From an uncultured Desulfatiglans sp. (GTDB lineage: Bacteria > Desulfobacterota > DSM-4660 > Desulfatiglandales > Desulfatiglandaceae): a stretch of 64,000 bases of DNA. Location of the stretch: the NCBI GenBank assembly GCA_900498135.1, contig LR026961.1, positions 1,116,519-1,180,518 on the forward strand. The letters are read 5' to 3'. Shown here in pieces: positions 19,502-28,543 of this stretch. Within the stretch, counting starts at the first letter, position 1, and every line of letters begins with the position of its first letter. The notes beneath the pieces were generated by a model. It ran no database searches. It saw only the letters and a program-made list of their open reading frames with translations, and was not told where the DNA came from. A program made the translations under genes and the position numbers.

Positions 19502-20242
19502 TCACCTGGCAACAGATTTTTTCAGAAGCAGCAGCCCTTCTTCCTCCCGTTCAAAAACGGGCGCCAGGCGGGTAACCCCCACCATCGTCATAATCTCCCG
19601 GAGATTTTCGGTCAGCCCTGTCAAGACCGCTTTCCGGCCGCTTTTTGCAGCATCTGAAAGCAGTTGAATCAGAGCGGCAATTCCTGCACTGTTCATCCCG
19701 GCCGTAGCCGCGAAATGGATGAGCACCCCGCCCGCCTCCCTTCCGGCTCTCCGCCAGTCCTGCAGGAGCTCGGCCCCCGTTTTTCCATCCAGCCGTCCGG
19801 CAACCTCGAAGATAAGGACTTCCCCCTCTTTTCGAAACGAAAATACAGGGCCCAAAGGCTTCTCTACACGCTTCAGCCGCTTTTCCGCCCTGTCCAGAGC
19901 CGAATCGAGGGCTGAGCGGCCAATCGGTTTATTGATAAAATCCGTGGCATCGAGATCGAGCGCCTGGAGCGCCAGATCCATGTCACCGTGGCCTGTAATG
20001 ACGATCACCTGGGTCCCCGGGTCAGCCGCCTTGATGCGTTGCAGGACCTCGAATCCGTCGATACCGGGCATCTTGATGTCAGTGAAGACGATCCGGGGCT
20101 TTTCTTTCTCGAAAAGCGCCAACCCCCCGGCGCCGTTTTCGGCCAGGAGGACCTCGTAGCCGTATGCCGAGAGAAAGAGGCGAAACATGGTCAGATTCGC
20201 GTTCTCGTCGTCGATGACAAGGACCTTTGGTTTAGGGCCCAT
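19502..20242 (-). CDS. Response regulator: receiver domain fused to STAS domain
   Basis: A 246-aa two-domain protein. The receiver (about residues 6-120) has the acidic pair VIDDE, phospho-acceptor Asp in FTDIKMPG, the threonine/serine-position TGHG and the lysine in NKPIGRS. After a short linker comes a STAS domain (about 140-240) with GRLDGKTGAELL and the MNSAGIAAL loop that carries the phosphorylatable Ser in SpoIIAA-like anti-sigma antagonists. There is no DNA-binding domain, so output is probably by protein contact (partner switching or another STAS target). It starts 4 bases after the RND-kinase stop and is the last gene of the signalling operon. Confidence 0.88.
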   Translation of the reverse strand: MGPKPKVLVIDDENANLTMFRLFLSAYGYEVLLAENGAGGLALFEKEKPRIVFTDIKMPGIDGFEVLQRIKAADPGTQVIVITGHGDMDLALQALDLDATDFINKPIGRSALDSALDRAEKRLKRVEKPLGPVFSFRKEGEVLIFEVAGRLDGKTGAELLQDWRRAGREAGGVLIHFAATAGMNSAGIAALIQLLSDAAKSGRKAVLTGLTENLREIMTMVGVTRLAPVFEREEEGLLLLKKSVAR

Positions 20243-20246
20243 CGGT

Positions 20247-23231
20247 TTATCCCCTTTCCTCCCCCGGCACCGGGAACAGAACCCTGAAAGTGCTTCCCCG
20301 GCCCTCCTCGCTCCGTATTCGGACGCGGCCCCCATAGGCCTTGACTATGCCATAGACGATGGAAAGCCCCAGCCCCAATCCCTCGCCGCCCTTTTTCGTT
20401 GTGTAGAAAGGTTCGAAGACTCTGCCCAGGCTTTCCTCCGAAATACCCGGGCCGGTGTCCGATATCTCCAACCCCACCGCCCGCTTGCCCGCCCTGAAGG
20501 TGCGCACACCGATATGGTCTTCCGCCGTCTCGCCTCCGGCCCTCCGTTTGCGCAGAATCGCTTCCCTGGCGTTGTTCAGAAGATTGAAGACGACCTGCCC
20601 GATCCGGTTCACGTTGGCGAAAACAGGGGGCAGATCCGGCTCGAACTTCAGCTCGAGCCGGATGTTTTCGAGCGCCAGCTGATGCCCGAGGATCGCCAGC
20701 ACTTCTTGAGCGGCGGCATTCAGGTCCACCTCCTCGCAGTCGACATCCGCCTTCTGGTCGAACCTGCATAGGCGCTTGATCGTGCCGCTTGCCCGGTCGA
20801 CCTGTTCGTCGATCTCCTGAACAATCTGCCTGAGCTGCTCCCGGGAAATCTCCTCCCCGCGATCGAGTGTCATTTTGAGATATTCGCTGCCCATCTTGAT
20901 GGCATTCAACGGCTGGTTCAATTCGTGAGCCACTCCGCCCGCCACTCCCCCTAGCGGCCGCATCAGCTTCAATAAATCCCACACCGTCACCAGATCGACA
21001 TGCAGCATCAAGGATGGCAGCAAAACGAGATCCCCCACCAGGGCCGCGAGCAGGGTGACGGCCATCATCAGGCCGAAGACGGCCGTCGGTTCGAAATGGG
21101 AAAACAGCAGGACCGCAAAGCCCGAGCCGATCGTGAGTGTGGTATAAACCATCGGACGGCCGACACGCAAGAGGGTATCGGTCAAGGCGCGCTGCTTGTT
21201 CAGATCCTTTTTGAGCTCCCGGCTGAACCCGACGAGGTAATGAATGGTGTCATCCACCGCCAGTCCGATGGCTATCCCGGCTATCAGGCTCGTCACCATG
21301 GACAGCTTGATCCCCAGCCATCCCATTAGACCGAAATTCACGATGATCGGGAAAAAATTGGCCAGAATCGCGACGACGCCCACCCTGAGCGAAACGAACA
21401 ACACCAGCATCAAGGCAAACACCGCAGCGACGGTGATCCAGAGGCTGCTCACCTGCCCCCGCGTCACCCATTCGCTGCTGGCGGATATGACCATGCCGAA
21501 GCCCGTAGCATCGACGCGGGAGGACCCTCCCAGAACCGAATTGCAGTGTGCTTCTATCCTCGATTTCATCCGCAGGAACTCCGCAGAACTGGAGAGGCGG
21601 GTCAGCAGGAGGATGCCGGTTCTGGAAAAATCCTCGTCCATATACGTGCGCAGCATGTCGGTCCCGAGGATCGTCTGGTAGCTGTTCACCAGCATCCGGA
21701 CCTCGAAAGCCTCTTCCGGCAGGGCATAGTCATTCGGATCGAACCGATTGAGGGCATAGCGGACCAGCTTGAGATAGTCCAGGAAGGACAGGGTCTTGTC
21801 GACACCCTCGAGCGTCTGCAGATAGTCCTGGATCTCTTCGACCTTTCTCAAATGGGCCGGGTCTTCGAAATAGCCCTCCCCCTCTCCCTCCACGACCACA
21901 TTCACAGGGAAGGAGCCGGTCATATCCCGGTACGCATCATGGAAATGCCTGCTGATTTCGCTTTGTTCCCTGAAATAGGCGACAGGGTTCGTCTCGACGC
22001 GGATGCGCGTCATCCCCCAGAACGCCAGAAGGATCACCACCGCCAGGATGGGGAGGGTCATCCTCTGATGGGCGACATCGATCCGGACAATCGCCTCGAG
22101 AAATCGGGCAACGCAGGCGTGGGGCCGTGCAATCGACGATAGACGGCTCCGCGGTGCCGGCAAGGCCGTCAGAAGCGCGGGGAGAAAGGTCAAGATCATG
22201 ACCAGGAGGCAAACCATTCCCAGGCATGAGAAGAGCGCGAAGGACCGGATCCCCTCGATCCGGTTGACGAAAAGCGAACCCAGGCCGATGATGGTGGTGG
22301 CCACCACCAGGCCCATCGGCAGCGCACTGCGCGAAAAGGATTGGATCACCGCTATCCTGTTCGAGGCCGCGTTCTCGAGTTCCTCGAGGTACATGGACCA
22401 GACATGCATACAGTAGGCCGTTCCGACGGCAATCAGAAAAACGGGCACGATCATGGTGAGCATGGTCAGGGGCACCCCCGTCATGCCCATCAGCCCGAAC
22501 ACCCAAATCAGCACCATCAGCACAATGCCGAGAGGGATCAATATCCCCCGAAGGTCTCTGAAAAACAGAAACAGCAACACCGCGATCACACCGAATGTCA
22601 AGGGAGGCAGATGCAGAAAATCCCTTTCCGTAAAACGGGAAAGGGCCTCCGAAACAACCGGCATCCCAATCTGATACAGATCGATCCCTTGTCGTACCCG
22701 CTCTATTTCCTCCTGCACTGCATTCACGACCGCCCGCCGGTCTTTGGAGTCGTCGAGCAGCAGCATGACCGAGGTGTTTTTTCGGTCTTCGGAAAGGAGG
22801 CTCTTCCAGATCAGTTCGACCGGTTGAAGGATCTGTTCGAACTCCCTCAGGCTCTTGATGCCGAAAAGCTCCACATCGCGCTTGATGCCGGGCAGACTGA
22901 TCACCCTGCGAACCCCCTCGATCTCTTCCAGGCGATCCGCCAGTTTTTCGATTGCTTTGAAGGCACCGGGCTCGAACACCCCTTTCGTCCGGGCCACGAC
23001 GAGAATCACCTCTTCCGTCCCGAAAATCTTCTTGAATTTCTCATATCGGCGGGTCTCCGGCAGGTCTTCGACCGCCAGATCATACAGGGAGGACTGGAAC
23101 CGAAGATGGGGAATCTGCCAGATGAAGAAGAGGGTCAGCATCAGGAGAAAGACGATCGTCCAGCGGGGATGACCCAGAATCAGCCGGATCCACTGCTGCT
23201 TCAATGCGGATTTGTAGTAGGAGGCGATCAT
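20247..23231 (-). CDS. RND-superfamily transporter fused to a histidine kinase
   Basis: One continuous 994-aa frame. Residues 1-750 form a complete RND/SSD exporter of the COG1033 type: TM1 (WTIVFLLMLTLFFIW), a large periplasmic loop, a five-helix bundle with AVGTAYCMH, a second half repeat with TM7, another loop and a bundle with IGLAVDDTIHYLVGF. Directly after the last helix comes a kinase core: phospho-acceptor His in VAHELNQPLNA (about 769), N-box FNLLNNAREA, and ATP lid motifs DTGPGIS and GLGLGLSIVYG (about 850-990). The ATG at 23231 is used; the weak ribosome site leaves the GTG at 23336 possible. It is flanked by a PAS kinase and a receiver-STAS gene. No frame break occurs at the junction. 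Confidence 0.9.
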   Translation of the reverse strand: MIASYYKSALKQQWIRLILGHPRWTIVFLLMLTLFFIWQIPHLRFQSSLYDLAVEDLPETRRYEKFKKIFGTEEVILVVARTKGVFEPGAFKAIEKLADRLEEIEGVRRVISLPGIKRDVELFGIKSLREFEQILQPVELIWKSLLSEDRKNTSVMLLLDDSKDRRAVVNAVQEEIERVRQGIDLYQIGMPVVSEALSRFTERDFLHLPPLTFGVIAVLLFLFFRDLRGILIPLGIVLMVLIWVFGLMGMTGVPLTMLTMIVPVFLIAVGTAYCMHVWSMYLEELENAASNRIAVIQSFSRSALPMGLVVATTIIGLGSLFVNRIEGIRSFALFSCLGMVCLLVMILTFLPALLTALPAPRSRLSSIARPHACVARFLEAIVRIDVAHQRMTLPILAVVILLAFWGMTRIRVETNPVAYFREQSEISRHFHDAYRDMTGSFPVNVVVEGEGEGYFEDPAHLRKVEEIQDYLQTLEGVDKTLSFLDYLKLVRYALNRFDPNDYALPEEAFEVRMLVNSYQTILGTDMLRTYMDEDFSRTGILLLTRLSSSAEFLRMKSRIEAHCNSVLGGSSRVDATGFGMVISASSEWVTRGQVSSLWITVAAVFALMLVLFVSLRVGVVAILANFFPIIVNFGLMGWLGIKLSMVTSLIAGIAIGLAVDDTIHYLVGFSRELKKDLNKQRALTDTLLRVGRPMVYTTLTIGSGFAVLLFSHFEPTAVFGLMMAVTLLAALVGDLVLLPSLMLHVDLVTVWDLLKLMRPLGGVAGGVAHELNQPLNAIKMGSEYLKMTLDRGEEISREQLRQIVQEIDEQVDRASGTIKRLCRFDQKADVDCEEVDLNAAAQEVLAILGHQLALENIRLELKFEPDLPPVFANVNRIGQVVFNLLNNAREAILRKRRAGGETAEDHIGVRTFRAGKRAVGLEISDTGPGISEESLGRVFEPFYTTKKGGEGLGLGLSIVYGIVKAYGGRVRIRSEEGRGSTFRVLFPVPGEERG

Positions 23232-23372
23232 CAACGGATCGATTTCCCTTTCCGGCAGCCGGGGGGGCGGAAGCCCCCCGCCGCGCCGCCGCGCTCCGAC
23301 TGATGCACCAGCATTGCGCCGGCGAGCGCTTTCCACATGGTTTTCCGCCTATCGACGCTCATGGGGGCCAGA

Positions 23373-25391
23373 TCAATCCTTGGCGGGAGGAAATGTCAAG
23401 GTAAAGGTCGTTCCGACGCCTTCCTCACTTTCGAAGGAAATCTCCCCGCCGTAGTCCTTGACGATCCCTTGAGAAATGGAGAGGCCAAGCCCCATCCCCT
23501 GGCCCATCCGTTTGGTCGTGAAGAAAGCGTCGAAAATCCGCCGGCGCAGCGCCTCCGGAACGCCGCTCCCGGTATCGGAAATGCTTACGGCTGCCTGCCC
23601 CTGATCCAGAAACGAGCGGACCCGGATCTTCCTCTCACCGGAAAAGCCGGTCGACTCCCGCTTCTGATTGATGGCATCCCGTGCATTGGCAATCAGGTTG
23701 AAGATGACCTGCTCCAACCGATTGACATGGCCGTAGATCAGCGGAAGGGTTTCCGTCAGATCCAGTTCCATCTCGATGTTCTGGATGCTCAACTGCCTTT
23801 CGATCATTTCGTAGACATTACGGATCGGCAGGTTGATATCGATTGTTTCGCGGGCGAAATCCGCCTTGCGGCCGAATTCCCGGAGGCGCTTGATGATGCC
23901 CGTCGCGCGGTCGACCTGTTCGCTCACCTCCTTCGCAACGCAGTCGAGATCCTGCTTCGGAACGGTTTCCCCTTTCTCGAGCATCATCTGGAGGAATTCG
24001 CTTCCCATCTTGATCGCGTTCAGCGGCTGGTTCAATTCGTGCGCGATGCCGGCGGACATTTCCCCAAGCGTGCTCATCTTGCTGGCCTGAATGAGCTGCG
24101 CATCCTTTTCGAGCATCTCCGTAATATCGGTGACAGCGACAATCATCACGTCCCGATCCTGGACCTTGGAGGGCACGGCATGAATATTGACAAAAAAGGG
24201 ATCTCCGTCCTTTCTAAAATGGCAGACCTTCGAATAGGACCGTTTCACACGACCCTCGGCATCGGGCCGGAAAAGTGCGTCTTCCCGCTGCCCTTCCCTG
24301 CGGCAGGCCAGGGCGGCAAACGAGCGTCCGATCAGTTCTTGGCGCCCGTATCCATAGACCTCCTCGGCGCTGGGGTTGGCGTCCAGTATATCCAGGGTTT
24401 CCCGGTCGAGCACGAAGATAGGGTTGGGCCCGCTCGTGAAAAGGGAGCGGTATTTCTCCTCTGATTCCTGCAGCCGCTCCTGCGATGCCTTGAGCCGGAA
24501 GGTCATGTTCATCAGCGAATCGGCCAACTGCTTGACCTCGTCGCGAGCCCGCCGCTTGTAGACGACACAGTCATAACACACCTGAAGCTTTTCAGGGAAT
24601 TTGGAGGTCGCCTTCTCCATGAATTCGGTCCCGTCGACATACCAGCAGGGGACCTCGATATTGTGATGGGCCGGACAGCTGTATTCCCGGCATCGAAGTT
24701 GCTCCCAGCACCGCGGACGGCTTCCCAGGTGCGACTTGACATCGAGATTCCCCCGGCTGATTTCGTCCGCCAGTTGAGTCAACTCCCAGATCGGGCGTGT
24801 GATGTACTTGGAGAGCCACCGGCTGACCAGGAAAAAAATCACCACGATAGAAGAGAGAATCCCGAGATAGGTCATCCGCAGATTGGCGATGACACCGTCT
24901 ATGTAATGTTTGTCGAGACCCACATGAACTGCACCGATCTCGTAGATGCCCTCGAGGATCGGGACCCCGATGTCATAGGCGCTCATGCCCTCCAGATTCA
25001 GGAGGCGGATGGTGTAATTCTCGCCGGCCTTCACGACATTCGCGCCGGCAAGACCGTCCGGAAAGGGACGGATGAAATTGTGGGCGATGACGTTATGCCC
25101 ATCATCGAGGATGAAGATATAGGCGATCAGCTGCTTGCGCTCTTCAAGCCTTGCCGCATCGAAAAGAAGGCTGATGAGGTTGGGATAATCTTCCGTCAGG
25201 ATATAGCTCCGGCCCGTATCGGCGACGGCCCTCGCAATAGCGATGCCTCTCTGCCGGAGTTCTTCGGTCATGCTCGATACCAGGACCGTCCGCGTCACCA
25301 GGGCGCTGCCAAAACTCATCATCAAGATGATGGCAAGGATCGAATAGAGGATCTTGTTCTTGAGGCTGATATTTTCGAATCGCTCCATCAT
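23373..25391 (-). CDS. Membrane PAS histidine kinase with cysteine-rich insert
   Basis: A 672-aa sensor kinase. Order: TM1 (about residues 12-35), a periplasmic sensing domain, TM2 (about 170-190), HAMP, a cysteine-rich segment (about 223-277; CWEQLRCREYSCPA, then VPCWYVDGT and VCYDC), PAS (about 305-430), HisKA with His in IAHELNQPLNA, and HATPase_c (DTGSGVP, GLGLSISQG). The cysteine segment matches what is called a two-CW domain in related proteins and may bind metal or an Fe-S centre. The ATG overlaps the stop of the upstream binding-protein gene (ATGA); a frame extension upstream is non-homologous. Likely phosphorylates the receiver-STAS protein downstream. Confidence 0.88.
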   Translation of the reverse strand: MMERFENISLKNKILYSILAIILMMSFGSALVTRTVLVSSMTEELRQRGIAIARAVADTGRSYILTEDYPNLISLLFDAARLEERKQLIAYIFILDDGHNVIAHNFIRPFPDGLAGANVVKAGENYTIRLLNLEGMSAYDIGVPILEGIYEIGAVHVGLDKHYIDGVIANLRMTYLGILSSIVVIFFLVSRWLSKYITRPIWELTQLADEISRGNLDVKSHLGSRPRCWEQLRCREYSCPAHHNIEVPCWYVDGTEFMEKATSKFPEKLQVCYDCVVYKRRARDEVKQLADSLMNMTFRLKASQERLQESEEKYRSLFTSGPNPIFVLDRETLDILDANPSAEEVYGYGRQELIGRSFAALACRREGQREDALFRPDAEGRVKRSYSKVCHFRKDGDPFFVNIHAVPSKVQDRDVMIVAVTDITEMLEKDAQLIQASKMSTLGEMSAGIAHELNQPLNAIKMGSEFLQMMLEKGETVPKQDLDCVAKEVSEQVDRATGIIKRLREFGRKADFARETIDINLPIRNVYEMIERQLSIQNIEMELDLTETLPLIYGHVNRLEQVIFNLIANARDAINQKRESTGFSGERKIRVRSFLDQGQAAVSISDTGSGVPEALRRRIFDAFFTTKRMGQGMGLGLSISQGIVKDYGGEISFESEEGVGTTFTLTFPPAKD

Positions 25392-26647
25392 TCTTCCGTT
25401 GAATGCCTCTTCACGGGAGGGGGGTTCGCCGACCCGGCAACCTGCCAGTCCGAAATCAGGTAAAAGGACTCGTCCTCGATACGGGTGAAGTAGACCTCTT
25501 CGAGCGCTTGGTGGTCCGTCGGGCTGAAAGATATCGTGTTCGCGATCCCGATATCCCAGTACCTGATCGTCTCGATCGCATCGATGAAAGACTCCCGGTC
25601 GACATTCCTGCCCGCCCGCTCCAGGCCCTCGACCAGGACCCTCGCGTTGATGTAACCCTCCAGACTGACGAAATTGGGCTTGTCTTCCGGGAAAAATCGG
25701 GCGAGACACCGCACATATTCTGCGACACCCGGAAGAAGGGCCTGCATCTCGACCGATTCAGGCGGCGGAACGACCTGGCTGACCACCACCCCGTTTCCAT
25801 CCGGGCCAAGGCGCCGGGCAAGTTCATCGGCGCCGACAAACGAGACGTTGTAGAAGAGGGGGTTGAATCCAACCGCCCTCGCCTCCCGGATGAACCGGGC
25901 GCAAGGCTCGTAGGTGCCGATCATCACGACCGCCTCGGCTGCGCTCTCCCTGATCCTTGCAAGCCCCTCTTCCACGTCGAGAGTCCCCCGGATATAGGAT
26001 CCCCGGGCAACGGGCGTCAACCCGTATGCCCGCAGGGCCAGTTCCGTGCCTTTGAGGCCGTCGAAGCCATAGGCGTCGTACTGATAGAACACGGCGACAC
26101 GCCGGATGCCCAGATCGGCGACCAGATGCTTCACGGCGGCGGCCGTCTCCTGGTAGTAGGAAGCCCTCACATTGATGAGGTAACGGTTCACCGGGTCACG
26201 CAGCGCATAGGCCCCCGTAAACATGCCCACAAGAGGGATCCGCGCCTTTTCGATCAAAGGCACGATTTTGACCGTCGTAGGCGTACCGACATAACAGAAA
26301 AGCGCGAAAACCCGGTCCTCGATAATCAGCTTCTGGGTGTTGGCAACGCAGCGCGGCGGATCGTAGCCATCGTCATAAGCGATCAGCTCGATCCGGCGGC
26401 CATGCACGCCGCCACGCTCGTTGACAAGATGGAGATACGCGAGCGCGCCGTGCAGTGTCTGGGTGCCCAGGTAACCCGCATGACCTCCCAGGGCCAGCGA
26501 GGAACCCAGGAGGATTCTCGTCTCATCGACCTGGTAAGACGCCGGCTGCCGGTCGGCCACCCCTAACGGTGCGTCGCAACCGGCCGCAAACATGAAGATC
26601 CCCATAAAAAAGGCCCATCGGAGACAGAACGTGATCGACCGTGCCAT
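25388..26647 (-). CDS. Solute-binding lipoprotein, branched-chain amino acid type
   Basis: A 419-aa type I periplasmic binding protein (Peripla_BP_6/LivJ-like). The signal ends in the lipobox FAAGC (about residue 24). The two-lobe fold is indicated by IRILLGSS-like start (ILLGSSLALGGHAGYLG), GGVHGRRIELIAYDDGYDP, the lobe hinge VAVFYQYDAYG and EGYINARVLVEGL. No ABC permease or ATPase genes lie nearby; instead it is coupled to a sensor kinase, so it probably delivers a ligand signal rather than a transport substrate. The ATG at 26647 follows GGAGGGG. It is the first gene of the four-gene operon. Confidence 0.87.
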   Translation of the reverse strand: MARSITFCLRWAFFMGIFMFAAGCDAPLGVADRQPASYQVDETRILLGSSLALGGHAGYLGTQTLHGALAYLHLVNERGGVHGRRIELIAYDDGYDPPRCVANTQKLIIEDRVFALFCYVGTPTTVKIVPLIEKARIPLVGMFTGAYALRDPVNRYLINVRASYYQETAAAVKHLVADLGIRRVAVFYQYDAYGFDGLKGTELALRAYGLTPVARGSYIRGTLDVEEGLARIRESAAEAVVMIGTYEPCARFIREARAVGFNPLFYNVSFVGADELARRLGPDGNGVVVSQVVPPPESVEMQALLPGVAEYVRCLARFFPEDKPNFVSLEGYINARVLVEGLERAGRNVDRESFIDAIETIRYWDIGIANTISFSPTDHQALEEVYFTRIEDESFYLISDWQVAGSANPPPVKRHSTEE

Positions 26648-26800
26648 GACCCCTCCAATGCCTCTCACGCCCACTGCGTTTCAATCCTGGGCGCAATCTG
26701 CCGCGCGGAGACTCCCCGGCTCCGTTCGGACGCCGCCGTTTGACCGGACCATGCAAACCCAACCTGGGCTTAACCCGAAAACAGAGTCTCTTCCCTCTAG

Positions 26801-26844
26801 ATGTCCATCGGGGAATGATTTCCCGGCACGAGCCGGTTTCCAAG
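26801..26844 (+). repeat. Degenerate end of the MITE-like dispersed repeat
   Basis: Reads GATGTCCATCGGGGAATG from 26800, then continues to GGTTTCC. This matches the reverse complement of the right end of the 56.8 kb copy, which reads GATGTCCATCCGGAAATG. The rest of the element is not recognisable here. Confidence 0.5.
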
Positions 26845-27522
26845 ACAACCCCTGCCGTTCATGCTGCGCCTCGTTCAGGCATACTCCTCCACCTTCGAGC
26901 CGCCCGTGTCAGACCTGGCGAAACCGGCACGCCCATCTGGAAGTCTTTCTCCAGACCGGGGGTGGGAAGGGGCCCTCTCTTCCCGGCCGGGGGATCTGCC
27001 ATTTGCGGAATCGTTTGGATAAAAAGCGCATAGTGTTAAATTATAATAAAATTTCGATCGATACTCTTGACTTTTTTTTCGGGCTCGGATAACAGTGTTA
27101 CACAGTGAACGGATCGCCATAAACGACTTTCATCCCGGGCCGTTTCCAAACTCCCCCCAGCAGGCCCTTCCAGGCGGTTCGAGTCTTACCTGTATCATTC
27201 TCCTGAATCGGCTTCGTTACACGGATTAAAGGAGCAATGCACAGCGATTCCAATTTTGCTGATAGATCTAAAAAGGCCCTTTGAGGGAAGTCTGAGGCGA
27301 TGCCCATTCCCCATAGCGGATTTCCATGCAAAAGCGGCCTTTTCGCCTGTCTCGCTTTCAACCCACAGGCGGTTGATTGTTCAGCAGGCTGCAAGCCCCG
27401 GCGGTCCAAGGGACTGATCCCTTTGATACCGGGAAAACGACCCATCCCATGGTTTTGGGGTTTTGGTCGTTCTAGGCAGTTATCTCCCAACTCGCGCTTC
27501 TAAACAGCCCCCCTGTGTGATT

Positions 27523-27551
27523 TTTACAGAGTCTTGCGATTCGGATACAGT
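27523..27551 (+). promoter_or_regulatory. Candidate sigma-70 promoter of the hydrogenase operon
   Basis: TTTACA (27523-27528), a 17-base spacer, then TACAGT (27546-27551), 44 bases before the ATG. The match is fair. No sigma-54 motif was seen in this leader. Confidence 0.35.
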
Positions 27552-27595
27552 ACCCCGCAACGTGCAACAAACCACTCAACAGGAGGTGACTGATC

Positions 27596-28543
27596 ATGGA
27601 TCAACAGGTTAAACGGGATTTCTACGACAGACTGGCTGCAAGATCGATCTCCCGGCGCGATTTCATGCGCTACTGCGGGATGCTGACCGCAACCATGGGG
27701 CTTTCAGCCTCTTTCGTGCCGAAGGTTGCAGAGGTCTTCGCCGCCCCGAAGCAGAGGCCGCCCGTCGTCTGGCTCCACTTTGCCGAGTGCACGGGATGCT
27801 CGGAGGCGGTTCTGAGATCACAATATCCTTGGATCGACGAACTGCTGATGGAGATCCTTTCCATGGAATACCATGAAACGATCATGGCTGCAGCCGGTCA
27901 TCAGGCCGAAGACAACCTGCAGGCCGCCGTCAAAAAATACGAGGGGCAATTTCTCTGTGTGGTGGAGGGCGCTGTGGCCACCGCCCACAACGGGGCCTAC
28001 GGTAAAATCGCAGGCAGGACCTTCCTCGAAATCGCGAACGACGTCTGCCGAAAAGCCGGCGCCGTTATTTGCATCGGGACCTGCTCCAGCTTCGGCGGCA
28101 TCCAGGCGGCCGCCCCGAACCCCGGCGGATACAAGGGTGTCGGCGATGCCTTGGGCATCAAGACCCTCAACATCCCGGGCTGTCCGCCGAACCCTGTCAA
28201 TTTCGTCGGAACCGTAGTCAACTACCTCCTGCTCGGCCAGCTTCCGGACCTGGACGAAAAGGGACGTCCACTTTTCGCCTATGGTCGCACCATCCATGAT
28301 CAGTGTCCCAGGCGCTCTCATTACGAAAACGACGAGTACGTCGAATCATTCGGATCCCCGGAAGCCAAGATGGGTTACTGCCTTTACAAGATGGGCTGCA
28401 AAGGGCCGGAAACCTACAACAACTGCCCGACTGCAAAGTACAATGCCGGCACCAGCTGGCCGGTGGAGGCGGGTCATCCCTGTATCGGTTGCAGCGAGCC
28501 CGGATTCTGGGACGAAATGGGCCCCTTCTTCGAACCGCTTTGA
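27596..28543 (+). CDS. hynB: Periplasmic [NiFe] hydrogenase small subunit
   Basis: The electron-transfer subunit with three Fe-S clusters. A Tat signal (SRRDFMRYCG, residues 19-28) sends the folded complex to the periplasm. Proximal-cluster ligands are in ECTGCSE (Cys65, Cys68), GTCSSFGG and PGCPPNP. Distal and medial ligands are in HDQCPRRSHYE, GYCLYKMGC, NNCP and HPCIGCSEPGFWD. No C-terminal membrane anchor is present, so the enzyme is likely soluble. AGGAGGTGA precedes the ATG. Cytochrome c3, encoded 3 kb downstream, is the expected electron acceptor. Confidence 0.95.
   Translation: MDQQVKRDFYDRLAARSISRRDFMRYCGMLTATMGLSASFVPKVAEVFAAPKQRPPVVWLHFAECTGCSEAVLRSQYPWIDELLMEILSMEYHETIMAAAGHQAEDNLQAAVKKYEGQFLCVVEGAVATAHNGAYGKIAGRTFLEIANDVCRKAGAVICIGTCSSFGGIQAAAPNPGGYKGVGDALGIKTLNIPGCPPNPVNFVGTVVNYLLLGQLPDLDEKGRPLFAYGRTIHDQCPRRSHYENDEYVESFGSPEAKMGYCLYKMGCKGPETYNNCPTAKYNAGTSWPVEAGHPCIGCSEPGFWDEMGPFFEPL

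Larger units (their letters stand above)
26648..27595. other. Divergent intergenic region of about 950 bases
   Basis: It separates the signalling operon (leftward) and the hydrogenase operon (rightward). No open frame here resembles a protein and none has a convincing ribosome site. It holds one degenerate end of the dispersed repeat (26801-26844), an AT-rich patch (27030-27065) and a promoter-like pair near 27523. The length is unusual for this dense genome and may hold regulatory sites or decayed sequence. Confidence 0.5.

Noticed and set aside
22250..22450. Apparent loss of the proton-relay Asp in the first RND helix bundle
   Set aside because: AVGTAYCMH without Asp is, as I recall, normal for COG1033-type RND proteins, so it is not evidence of a dead transporter.
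27098..27490. 130-codon minus-strand frame in the hydrogenase leader
   Set aside because: No ribosome site and no protein-like composition.
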